Source: Natrinema versiforme (GTDB lineage Archaea > Halobacteriota > Halobacteria > Halobacteriales > Natrialbaceae). Taken from it: 64,000 nucleotides of DNA. The notes under the pieces are model-generated. The model was not told where the DNA came from, did no database searches, and saw only the letters and a program-made list of their open reading frames with translations. Where the stretch lies: assembly GCF_005576615.1 (NCBI RefSeq), contig NZ_CP040332.1:1-64000 (forward strand). Direction: 5' to 3'. A program made the translations under genes and the position numbers. The stretch's first letter is position 1. Each line of letters starts with the position of its first letter. Of this stretch, positions 26,051-34,213 are shown piece after piece.

Positions 26051-26203
26051 ATGAGCGAACAGACACAGTCGAGAGAAGAGGAAGACAGGCTGCTACCGTC
26101 GTGTCCACGGTGTGGGAAAGCAATGATTCTGGTACACTCACGCGGTCCGTTGGACCATATCGCATCGCCGTGTGGCTGTCGGGTGGCGTCGCCAGACCTC
26201 TGA
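26051..26203 (+). CDS. CPxCG micro zinc-finger protein
   Basis: Fifty residues: an acidic leader (MSEQTQSREEEDRLLPS), then CPRCGK, HSRGPLDH and a CGC pair near the end. Very small proteins with CPxCG motifs are common in haloarchaea and bind zinc; some affect swarming or biofilm formation. The gene is easily overlooked because of its size. No partner gene is adjacent. Confidence 0.6.
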   Translation: MSEQTQSREEEDRLLPSCPRCGKAMILVHSRGPLDHIASPCGCRVASPDL

Positions 26204-26293
26204 GGAATACTCAGCCATCGATGCGTCTGTGATCACCGATGCTACATCTTTTGGATCGGTGTGATTAACGCGATTTCGAAGCACATTCAGGAG

Positions 26294-26557
26294 TTACTCC
26301 TCCGGAATCGTCACACGAAGTTCGCTGTCGACCTCGTAGAAGTAGCCTCGCTCGATCAACCGGGAAACTGCATGAGTCGCGTCTTCGGGTTCGAGGGCCA
26401 ATTCATCAGAACTGCAGAGAACCTCAATCGCTTCCTCTCGAGGGATCGACTGGCTGTCTTCATTCGCAGCCGAGTTGAAACTATGAGTACAAAGGACATC
26501 GTACGCATCCAAGATCCACTCCGGAAGCGGTGGCCGTGGATCAGAGAAATCAGTCAT
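26294..26557 (-). CDS. Small haloarchaeal protein, winged-helix-like
   Basis: Eighty-seven residues beginning MTDFSDPRPPLPEWILDAYD. The end resembles a small winged helix (EDATHAVSRLIERGYFYEVD followed by SELRVTIPEE), with a helix and then two strands. This suggests a DNA-binding or protein-interaction role but no family is certain. It is isolated, with a TnpB-element relic to its right. Confidence 0.6.
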   Translation of the reverse strand: MTDFSDPRPPLPEWILDAYDVLCTHSFNSAANEDSQSIPREEAIEVLCSSDELALEPEDATHAVSRLIERGYFYEVDSELRVTIPEE

Positions 26558-26639
26558 TTCGACTTCCTACTCCACTCTTTGCTATTGACTCGCTTAAGAA
26601 TATCCCTCAGGAGGTACAGGGCTGATGCCGTAAACGGGA

Positions 26640-26854
<215 letters not shown>

Positions 26855-26858
<4 letters not shown>

Positions 26859-27115
26859 GACTCGATTTTGTCGACGATATCTCGAGCCTGCTGTTCGGCC
26901 TTGTCTTCGCCGACGCTTTTCTTGATGAGCACGGATTCCACCTTCCAGTCATCACTATCGTCTTCCTGTCCCATTCGCACTTCACTCCCATCAGAGACCG
27001 AGTGGGCGGGATCCTCTGCCCAATCGGGTGTCCGAATTTCATCGAATTGGTCCGGGTCTCTAAATCGGACGTGGATATAGTCTTCTTCCGTCTCTACCTT
27101 GTTGACTCCAACCAT
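26855..27115 (-). CDS. Conserved haloarchaeal acidic protein
   Basis: Eighty-six residues, very acidic, starting MVGVNKVETEEDYIHVRFRD and ending DKAEQQARDIVDKIES. I recognise the opening as a conserved haloarchaeal hypothetical family with no known function. ATG 27115 is preferred over upstream in-frame starts, which add hydrophobic sequence not seen in relatives. Its TGA is part of the TGTCAA end of the TnpB-element relic, so that element's insertion abuts or created the stop. Confidence 0.7.
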
Positions 27116-27262
27116 ACTTGGTCCTAGCATTCGGACGATAATGAGAGGGATGGCAGTATTAGCAAGGTATGACCTCTCTCGAAGTAAGTACACGATCGGT
27201 ATGAATCTTCTATTTCCCACTTAACTAGGGTCACCCGTCCCTCTTGCAGTCAGGACTGTCTA

Positions 27263-27904
27263 TCAGTCGTCGCTATCGTCGGTGATCGATTCAGTGACGT
27301 TAGAGAGTCCGTCTCGGCCAAACTTGACCACGAGACCCGCTCCCAGGAGGTCGAAGATGATGTCTCCGATCGCGTCGAGTCGTCCGTAGTGAACGAGTAG
27401 CGGTTCGAACCCTTTCCGATCGGCGATTGCGTGGATGGTATATTCAAGTACCTCCCAGAGAACACCGAATCCGAGTGTCACCCCGGCAATCACTGCCGGT
27501 CTGGATTTCGGCAAACCGTTCCCTTGGGTGTCCTTTTCGGCCTCCGCTCGGAACGCGATATCTGTGGCTCCCGCGACGACGACACCAGAGAGCGTATGCG
27601 CGAGGTGATCCCACCACCAGATCCGATCGTACGGACCCAGCATCCCCAGCGTGTGGACCAACGCCGCTCCCGAGACCCACAGTCGTTGCCACGGCCGAAA
27701 ACGAGCACCGTATCTGTTCTCGAGATATCTCGGTATCGCTGCAAACAGAAGCGAGACGATACCGTTGACGATCACGCTTGGATCGCGCCGACGGACTCCT
27801 TCGACGAGCGCGGTGACGATAGCGAGTTGGAGACCGAGGTTCGCCGTCCGTTCGCTATCATCCCCTCTCTGCGAACGGAGCCAAGTTGTGAGGGTAGTAA
27901 TCAT
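27263..27904 (-). CDS. Integral membrane protein (YjdF/DUF2238-like)
   Basis: About 213 residues with six or so hydrophobic segments. The segment WWWDHLAHTLSGVVVAG and the later VLWEVLEYTIHAI recall the conserved His/Asp and Glu motifs of the YjdF-type family, with DAIGDIIFDLLGAGLV near the end. ATG 27904 (MITTLTTWLRSQRGDDSE) is chosen; 57 bp of in-frame upstream sequence look non-coding. The function of this family is not known. It is isolated from other genes. Confidence 0.75.
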   Translation of the reverse strand: MITTLTTWLRSQRGDDSERTANLGLQLAIVTALVEGVRRRDPSVIVNGIVSLLFAAIPRYLENRYGARFRPWQRLWVSGAALVHTLGMLGPYDRIWWWDHLAHTLSGVVVAGATDIAFRAEAEKDTQGNGLPKSRPAVIAGVTLGFGVLWEVLEYTIHAIADRKGFEPLLVHYGRLDAIGDIIFDLLGAGLVVKFGRDGLSNVTESITDDSDD

Positions 27905-28593
27905 GGGGGACCCGCTATCTCTGTTTGTTGCCGAATGGCTATAGATGCTTGGCGTTCCCAATCTTATTAGACCGCGAATTATGACACGAGGAGCGGATCA
28001 AAGCGCGGGAATCCTAATCAATGAACTACTTTTCTATTCGCAACCATAAATACCGTAACAAGAGTCGAACGAGAACACGGGGTTCTCTTGCGAGTTCGGC
28101 ACGACCAGCCTTTTAGATCCCGATTGAGCTACAAAAACTAGGATTTGTAACCAACTTCGGATCGAATGCGACGCGGACAGTACGACTCTCGAGGCGGGAT
28201 GCGCGTCTGGGTATCGAACGAAGAACTCGACGTGCGACCATGCCGAGACGCCCTATTAGTGGCTCGCGTTCTTGTGAGGCGGACGTGTCGGTCTCCGTCG
28301 CTCCGACATCGTTTGAATTACTCCGAACGACTTCGTCGACGGACCGACTGGAAAGCACGTCCGAATCTGGGAGAATCTCCGAAACCGAGCAAACGAGAGC
28401 GTTCTAAAGTCGACTTTCTGAGCGGTGGTGACGTGACTCTGAGCCAGAAATCGGCTTTCTGCGTTACCCCCTATCAAATCAGATCCTCCGACCGCCGTGA
28501 TGGTCGAGACCTTGTCTCGGGTCGCGATCGTCGACCCGTCCCGTACGATGCTACGGGGCGACAGCGGTGGGGGCCTCCAGTCTCGGCTGGGGA
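27905..28593. other. Gene-free stretch
   Basis: No supported gene. The left part is AT-rich and has short TATA-like sequences (AACCATAAATACCG near 28045) with no gene behind them. Frames in the right part mirror the amino-acid permease start region or are low in coding character. Confidence 0.45.
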
Positions 28594-29928
28594 TCAGATG
28601 CGCTTCTCGACGGCGTTGACGCCTTCCGAGAGGGTCTGGCGCTTGAAGTACACGGCCTCGACCGCGAAGACCACCGCCGCGATGACGACGACCAGCCAGA
28701 AGACGGCCGGGAGCTGCGAGTAGAGGTACCACGTCAGCATGACGAAGAACGCGGCCGACCCGATCACGCCGAGCAGCGGCGGGATCGGATTGACGTCGAC
28801 CTCGTCGGAATCGCGAACCGTCAGCGCGAGCGCGCTCATCGTGCCGAAGACGACGATGAAGGCCAGCGATGCGAACTCCACGACGGCCTCGAGGCTGCCG
28901 AGGACGGCGAAGGCGGCCGTCAGGGCGCCGATGACGAGCACGGTTCGCTTCGGCGCGGCGTCGGCGTCCGGATCGCCCATCTCGTGGGGGAGGATGTCGT
29001 CGCCGATCAGGTTCTTGGCGAAGATGGCTTCGCTAAACAGCGTCGAGTTGATCGCACTGGCAGTCGAGATGAGGCCGGCGAGTCCGACCGCGAGCGCGAG
29101 CCATTTCGAAATGAGCAACGCCCCGTAGAGCAGCGCCGGTTCGGGCTGGGCGGCGACGACCTCTTCGGGCAGCAGCGTCGTGATCACGAATCCGACGAGG
29201 ATGTAGATGGCGGCCGCGATCGGGATCGAGATGGACACCCCCTTCGCGAGGGTCTCGTCGGGATCGTCGAACTGCTCCTGATCGTAGAACAGCAGCTGCC
29301 AGCCCTCGAAGGAGACGAAGCCGACGGAGGCCGCGAGAATCGGGTTGAGTCCGAGTTGCGAGAAGCCGAACTGCAGTTGATAGTTCGCGGCTCCGTACCA
29401 GAGACCGATGAGGCCGAAGGCGGCGATGATCCCCGCCTGGACGAACACGAGATAGCGTTCGACCGCCGCCGACGAGCCCGCGCCGAGGAGATTCAAGCCG
29501 ATGAAAATCGCGAGGACGCCGACCGAGAGGAACTGCCGGATCGGCAGCCCCCAGACGTACTCGACACCGATCAGCATCTGGCCGTACATGCCGAACGCGT
29601 AGGCGTACATCGCCATCGTCCCGATGTAGCCGACGACGAGCGTCCAGCCGACGATGCCGGCGACCGTCGATCTCCCCGTCAGTTCCTCGATATACGTGAC
29701 CGAGCCGCCGTTGCTGTCGGTCGCGTCGTTGAGCTTGATGTACGAGTATGCACAGCAGCAGACGACGACGGTCGCGAGACTGTAGGCGAACCACGTCAGA
29801 ATTCCGGCCGCGGCCACAACGATGCCGATCGCCGCGTAGATACCACCGCCGACGATCCCGCCGACGCCCAGCGCGACGGCCGTCCCGACGCCGAACCCGT
29901 CGTCTCCATTGTCTCCGTCGTCGCTCAT
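28594..29928 (-). CDS. APC-superfamily amino-acid permease
   Basis: A 444-residue membrane protein with about twelve helices. The first helix has the family's glycine-rich motif (VALGVGGIVGGGIYAAIG), and later segments (SVGFVSFEGWQLLFYDQEQF, STASAINSTLFSEAIFAKNL) match amino-acid/polyamine permeases. It imports or exchanges amino acids or amines. ATG 29928 overlaps the TGA of the substrate-binding protein gene upstream (ATGA), so the two are co-translated. This is an unusual pairing of an APC permease with an ABC binding protein. Confidence 0.9.
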   Translation of the reverse strand: MSDDGDNGDDGFGVGTAVALGVGGIVGGGIYAAIGIVVAAAGILTWFAYSLATVVVCCCAYSYIKLNDATDSNGGSVTYIEELTGRSTVAGIVGWTLVVGYIGTMAMYAYAFGMYGQMLIGVEYVWGLPIRQFLSVGVLAIFIGLNLLGAGSSAAVERYLVFVQAGIIAAFGLIGLWYGAANYQLQFGFSQLGLNPILAASVGFVSFEGWQLLFYDQEQFDDPDETLAKGVSISIPIAAAIYILVGFVITTLLPEEVVAAQPEPALLYGALLISKWLALAVGLAGLISTASAINSTLFSEAIFAKNLIGDDILPHEMGDPDADAAPKRTVLVIGALTAAFAVLGSLEAVVEFASLAFIVVFGTMSALALTVRDSDEVDVNPIPPLLGVIGSAAFFVMLTWYLYSQLPAVFWLVVVIAAVVFAVEAVYFKRQTLSEGVNAVEKRI

Positions 29929-31529
29929 GATCCCGTTCCCACCGTTACGACCTCGTCGTCCCACGCGAGTCGCGGATTGACCCGCGCGATCGGGTGGACG
30001 CGGAAATTCTCGACGCCCGCGTCCACGGCGAAGCTGTTCTCGAACGAGCAGATCGGGAGACAGACCCGATCCTCGAGCAACCGCGTGATCGCTTCCTCGT
30101 AGAGACGGCGTCGCTGCTCCCGATCGTCCGTCGTTCGCGCCGACGCGAGCCGTTCCATGACCGCGTCCTCGCGGTAGAACGTCCCGTTGGTCACGCCGGT
30201 CATGTTCTCGTGGAACGTCGGGTAGAGATGCGAGTCCGGATCGGGCGTGCCCGTGATCTCGCCGACGAACACCGAGTAGTCGCGCTCGGAGCCGGAGACG
30301 TACCGATCGAGGAATTTCGACTCGGGCTTCGAGATGACGAGCGCGCCGTGGCTGGCGTCCCGAAGACCGCCGGCGAGCGCCTCGCCGAACTCCTTGTGCT
30401 TCGGATCCATCGAGGTCAGGATGCGAAGCTGCCCGCTGGCCTCGCCGGCCTCGCGGAACAGTTGCCGGGCTCGTTCAGGGTTCTTCTCGTTCGCGAGCTC
30501 CGCCCACTCGTCGGTCGGCATACTCCACTCGTCGGCGACCTGCGGCGGCAGCGGACCGTACTGGCGCTGTCCCATCGGCTCGATGAACTCGGAAACGGCT
30601 TTCTCGAGGTCGAGACAGTAGCTGATCGCCTCCCGAACCCGCGGGTCGGTCGTGGGTCCTTCGTTGCAGTTGAAGCCGAAGTAAAACGACGTGTACCCCT
30701 GTTGGCGCTTCACTGACGCGTTCGCGACGTCGCTCACGTAGTCGACGATCAGCGGCGAGACGGGTTCGATCATGTCGTTGCGATTCGTCCGAAGGCTGGT
30801 CAGTTGGGTCACCGGGAACTCGACGTAGGCCATCGTAAGCCGAGTGATATCTGGCGTTGTCTCTCCCCAGTAGTCGTCCCAGCGACGGAGCGTGGCCTTC
30901 TTCTCCGCGCTAAACGAGGCGACTTCGAACGGGCCGGAACCGATCGGATCGGTGGCGAAGCTCTCCTTGTCGTCCTCGCGTTCCTGCCGGGGGACGATCG
31001 GGTGGGTGAGCGCGTGATCGAGCGCCGGGTACGGTTCCGCCAGCGTGAATCGGACGGTCCGCTCACCGTCGACCTCGATCGACTCGAACGGACTCACTCG
31101 CCACGCGGTCGGTGCGTCCTCCTCGAGGGGCGCGGTATAGGAGTAGACCACGTCCTCGGCGACCACCGCTCGGTCGTTCTGAAACCGAGCCCGGTCGTCG
31201 AGTTCGACGGTCACCTCTCGACCGCCGTTTCCGATCGTCGGGTCGCCGGCCGCGATCGCGGGCACAATGTCGGTTCCCTCGCCGTAGGCATAGAGCCCCT
31301 CGAATACCCGGTCAATCGCCTGTTCCGAGCCGATACTGTGGGCGGTGATCGGATCGAGTTCGATCGGCGGGCGGAGCGTTCCGACTCTGAGCGTCGATCC
31401 CGATCCCGTTCCGAGCGTCGTCGAGCAGCCCGCGAGCAACCCCGCGCTCGCACTGCCGAAACCGGCGAGCAGGGCTCGTCGCGTCGGGCCGGCCGAGCCG
31501 TCGTTCGAGTCGCGCTCCCCGTTCGACAT
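29925..31529 (-). CDS. ABC substrate-binding lipoprotein (peptide/nickel family 5)
   Basis: About 534 residues. The leader has a twin-arginine motif and lipobox (TRRALLAGFGSASAGLLAGC). The mature part shows SBP family 5 features: PIELDPITAHSIGSEQAIDR, LYAYGEG, VTVELDDRARFQNDRAVVAE followed by DVVYSY, and VREAISYCLDLEKAVSEF. It binds an oligopeptide or similar solute outside the membrane. ATG 31529 is chosen because it precedes the signal peptide. It is divergent from the permease genes at 32356, across an 825-bp gap. Confidence 0.88.
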   Translation of the reverse strand: MSNGERDSNDGSAGPTRRALLAGFGSASAGLLAGCSTTLGTGSGSTLRVGTLRPPIELDPITAHSIGSEQAIDRVFEGLYAYGEGTDIVPAIAAGDPTIGNGGREVTVELDDRARFQNDRAVVAEDVVYSYTAPLEEDAPTAWRVSPFESIEVDGERTVRFTLAEPYPALDHALTHPIVPRQEREDDKESFATDPIGSGPFEVASFSAEKKATLRRWDDYWGETTPDITRLTMAYVEFPVTQLTSLRTNRNDMIEPVSPLIVDYVSDVANASVKRQQGYTSFYFGFNCNEGPTTDPRVREAISYCLDLEKAVSEFIEPMGQRQYGPLPPQVADEWSMPTDEWAELANEKNPERARQLFREAGEASGQLRILTSMDPKHKEFGEALAGGLRDASHGALVISKPESKFLDRYVSGSERDYSVFVGEITGTPDPDSHLYPTFHENMTGVTNGTFYREDAVMERLASARTTDDREQRRRLYEEAITRLLEDRVCLPICSFENSFAVDAGVENFRVHPIARVNPRLAWDDEVVTVGTGS

Positions 31530-31683
31530 CTCTCGAGGACCGGCTGCTGTGCCTGTGTAGTTGTGCCGTCGCATCGAGAACTGATTGTGACCTTCTCTCG
31601 GGGGAACAGTGGATGGCTGCCCTGCTCTTGACGGGTATCCCGCCATCGACCACGACCACTCCAGCAGCGTCTTCGACTGTTCG

Positions 31684-31990
31684 ATGGTGCTGACGACCGC
31701 GGGCCAGTCGAACGGCTCCCCGGAGTCCGACGCGCTCTATTTCACTCATCCTGAGACCGCGCTAACGCGCTGGGCGGCGCGGTCGCTCGCCAACTGGGAG
31801 AACCTGCGCGACTACACTGACCGGGCCCACGACGAGTGGCGCTATCGGTGGGATCTCGAGTCAACGGAGCCGTTGAGCGGTTTCGGTACCGACGAGTTGC
31901 TCCACCGTCTCGAACTCGAGTTGGTCGTCAGAGTCCTTTCGAGTTCCGCGGGTGTGAGCACGTCCATGTGGTTTCAGATCCTGTGGCCGA
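31684..31990 (+). pseudogene. Remnant of a conserved gene
   Basis: One frame reads YFTHPETALTRWAARSLANW followed by ENLRDYTDRAHDEWRYRWD, which looks like a well-preserved core of a haloarchaeal protein family, possibly a pyrimidine-dimer glycosylase-like group. Both ends then become unrelated sequence and no proper start is seen. It lies in the gap between the divergent binding-protein and permease genes. Confidence 0.4.
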
Positions 31991-32355
31991 CGCTCGTTCA
32001 GTAGATCTCGTCGAGTCGCTTTCACTCGAATCACTCGCAGAAACTGTTGGCTGTGAGGATGACTCCATCGAGTCGGATGGAGCGATCACGGCGAAACCCA
32101 CACCTTTACAACTAAACCTTCAGTACTTCAAACAAGGTTGTATGGTTTCCCCCAACGCTACCCGACCGACTGGCGACGGTCCCCTCTGTAGGTCGCCCCG
32201 AATCGTCTTCATGGGGCGGCTGACCGCGGCTTTGCGACCGCAACGTATTGCCCACTGTGTCGCTCGAGTGCGATGTCGACGCGGAGCCACCGGCCGCGAC
32301 GACCGCTCGCGGGGACGCGTTCGAGCACGACCGCCTGTGTACGCCCACCACTGAG

Positions 32356-33306
32356 ATGTTGCGTGCCCTCGCTGCCCGACTCGGATCGCTGTCGGCCGTG
32401 ATGGTCGGCGTCTCGATGATCACGTACGGGTTCGTGTTTCTCACGCCGGGTGATCCGGCGTATACGATCCTCCGAGAGCAACGGCAGAGCCCCCCGTCGG
32501 CATCCGAGGTTGCGACCTTTCGGGCCGAACACGGATTGGACGACCCCTTCCTCGTCCAGTACATTTCGTGGCTCACCGACGCGATTCAGGGCGATCTCGG
32601 AACCTCGTACTACCACTCCGAGCCCGTCACCTCGCTGGTGCTCGCACAGTTGCCGAACACGCTCGAACTCGCGCTGGCAGCGACGGCCGTCTCGGTGGTC
32701 GTCGCCGTTCCGATGGGCGTGATAAGCGCCGTCCACCACGGCAGCTGGATCGATCGGACCAGCCAGATCGCCGCGTTGATCGGCGTCTCGATGCCGAACT
32801 TCTGGCTCGGCTACCTGCTGCTTCTCGTCTGTTCGCTGTGGCTCGGCCTGACGCCCGTCGGCGGCGCGGGGACTCTCAGTCACCTCGTGTTGCCCGCGAT
32901 CACGCTCGGCACCGGGATGGCCGCGATCGTTACGCGGCTCGTCCGGACGTCGATGCTCGAGGTCCTCGACGCCGAGTACGTCGATACCGCGCGGTCGAAA
33001 GGCGTCCGCGAGCGACTCGTCGTGTACAAACATGCGCTCCGGAACGCCCTCGTCCCCGTCGTGACGATCGTCGGGCTCCAGTTCGGGACGGTGATCAACG
33101 GTGCGGTGATCGTCGAGGCCGTCTTCCAGCGCCCCGGGTTGGGAACGCTACTCGTCGATGCCGTCTTCGCCAGAGACTACCCGATCGTTCAGGGCGTCGT
33201 TCTGGTGACGGCGGCCGTGTTCGTCGTGACCAACCAACTCGTCGATATCGCGTACGTCGCGCTCGATCCCCGCATCGAACGCGGACGCGGGGGTGAGCGG
33301 CCGTGA
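32356..33306 (+). CDS. dppB: ABC transporter permease (DppB/NikB type)
   Basis: A 316-residue permease. It opens with RLGSLSAVMVGVSMITYGFV followed by FLTPGDPA, the usual start of DppB-like proteins, and has the EAA loop (EYVDTARSKGVRERLVVYKH followed by ALRNALVPV) that contacts the ATPase. Six hydrophobic segments are visible. ATG 32356 is preferred over an upstream in-frame start whose 36 residues look non-coding. The next permease gene overlaps it by 4 bp. TACAAC and GTTGTA (32107-32112 and 32137-32142) upstream form a possible operator. Confidence 0.9.
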   Translation: MLRALAARLGSLSAVMVGVSMITYGFVFLTPGDPAYTILREQRQSPPSASEVATFRAEHGLDDPFLVQYISWLTDAIQGDLGTSYYHSEPVTSLVLAQLPNTLELALAATAVSVVVAVPMGVISAVHHGSWIDRTSQIAALIGVSMPNFWLGYLLLLVCSLWLGLTPVGGAGTLSHLVLPAITLGTGMAAIVTRLVRTSMLEVLDAEYVDTARSKGVRERLVVYKHALRNALVPVVTIVGLQFGTVINGAVIVEAVFQRPGLGTLLVDAVFARDYPIVQGVVLVTAAVFVVTNQLVDIAYVALDPRIERGRGGERP

Positions 33307-34211
33307 GCGAACCGCACTCCGAACGCACCCCCGTGAAAACGCGTCTGGCTGGCCTCCTCGAGCGGGGTCGACGGCTCGTCCTGCGGACGAACACCGCAAT
33401 CCGGCTGGGCGGCGGGATCGTCGGACTGCTCGCGGTCGTCGCCTTCGTCGGTCCGGCGGTATCGCCGTACGATCCGACGGCGCAGGTGCTCGAGACCCGG
33501 TTGCAGGGGCCATCACTCGCCCATCCGCTCGGGACCGACGCGCTCGGCCGCGACGTGGCCACCCGGCTCGTCTATGGGGCTCGCGTCTCGCTCGCGTTGG
33601 CGCTCGGGGCGACGGCCGTCCGTCTCGTGATCGGCACGGCGGTCGGACTGATCGCTGCGACGGGCGGCCGCGTCGTCGACGCCCTCCTGATGCGGTTCGT
33701 CGATATCCAACTCGCGTTTCCCGGACTCGTGCTCGCGCTCGTGATCGCCGGCGTTCTCGGTCCGAGCCTTCGAAACGTCGTCGTCGCCCTTTCGGTCGTC
33801 GGCTGGGCGTCGTACGCGCGGGTCGTTCGAGGGAGCGTCCTCTCGATCAGAGAGCGACCGTTCGTCCGGTCGGCGAAGCTCTACGGGACGCCGTGGCACC
33901 GGCTCGTCCGCCGGCACCTGTTACCCCACGTCGCGAGCCCGGTGGTGATCCTCGCGACGCTCAACCTCGGAACGGTCGTACTCGCGGCCGCCGGACTCTC
34001 CTATCTCGGACTCGGTGCCCAGCCCCCGACGGCCGAGTGGGGATCGATGATCGCCGACAGCCGGAGCTATCTGCGATCGGCACCGTGGCTCGTCACCGCA
34101 CCCGGCGTCGCGATCATGCTGACCGTCATCGGCTTCAACCTCCTCGGCGACGGCCTGCGAGACGCATTGGATCCCGATCATCTCGACGACCACCAACGGA
34201 GACGAACGTAA
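33303..34211 (+). CDS. dppC: ABC transporter permease (DppC/NikC type)
   Basis: A 302-residue protein with the DppC pattern: YDPTAQVLETRLQGPSLAHP followed by LGTDALGRDVATRLVYGARV, then the EAA loop (RSAKLYGTPWHRLVRRHLLP) and the LGAQPPTAEWGSMIADSR segment near the C-terminus. It pairs with the upstream permease to form the channel. The start overlaps the previous stop by 4 bp (GTGA). The fused ATPase gene begins 3 bp after its stop, so the three are one operon. Confidence 0.92.
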   Translation: MSEPHSERTPVKTRLAGLLERGRRLVLRTNTAIRLGGGIVGLLAVVAFVGPAVSPYDPTAQVLETRLQGPSLAHPLGTDALGRDVATRLVYGARVSLALALGATAVRLVIGTAVGLIAATGGRVVDALLMRFVDIQLAFPGLVLALVIAGVLGPSLRNVVVALSVVGWASYARVVRGSVLSIRERPFVRSAKLYGTPWHRLVRRHLLPHVASPVVILATLNLGTVVLAAAGLSYLGLGAQPPTAEWGSMIADSRSYLRSAPWLVTAPGVAIMLTVIGFNLLGDGLRDALDPDHLDDHQRRRT

Positions 34212-34213
34212 CT

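Noticed and set aside
27395-27415. GGTTCGAAC-like sequence resembling a tRNA T-arm
   Set aside because: No acceptor stem, D-arm or anticodon arm can be folded around it; it lies inside the YjdF-like gene. The same holds for a similar string near 61711.
28567-30102. Long plus-strand open frame opposite the amino-acid permease and binding-protein genes
   Set aside because: It is very rich in Arg, Asp and Glu without any domain, and mirrors two genes with clear families; antisense open frames are usual in GC-rich haloarchaeal DNA.
33293-34213. In-frame upstream extension of the fused ATPase
   Set aside because: It overlaps the permease gene entirely and reads as Arg/Pro-rich shadow; the ATPase begins naturally at 34214.
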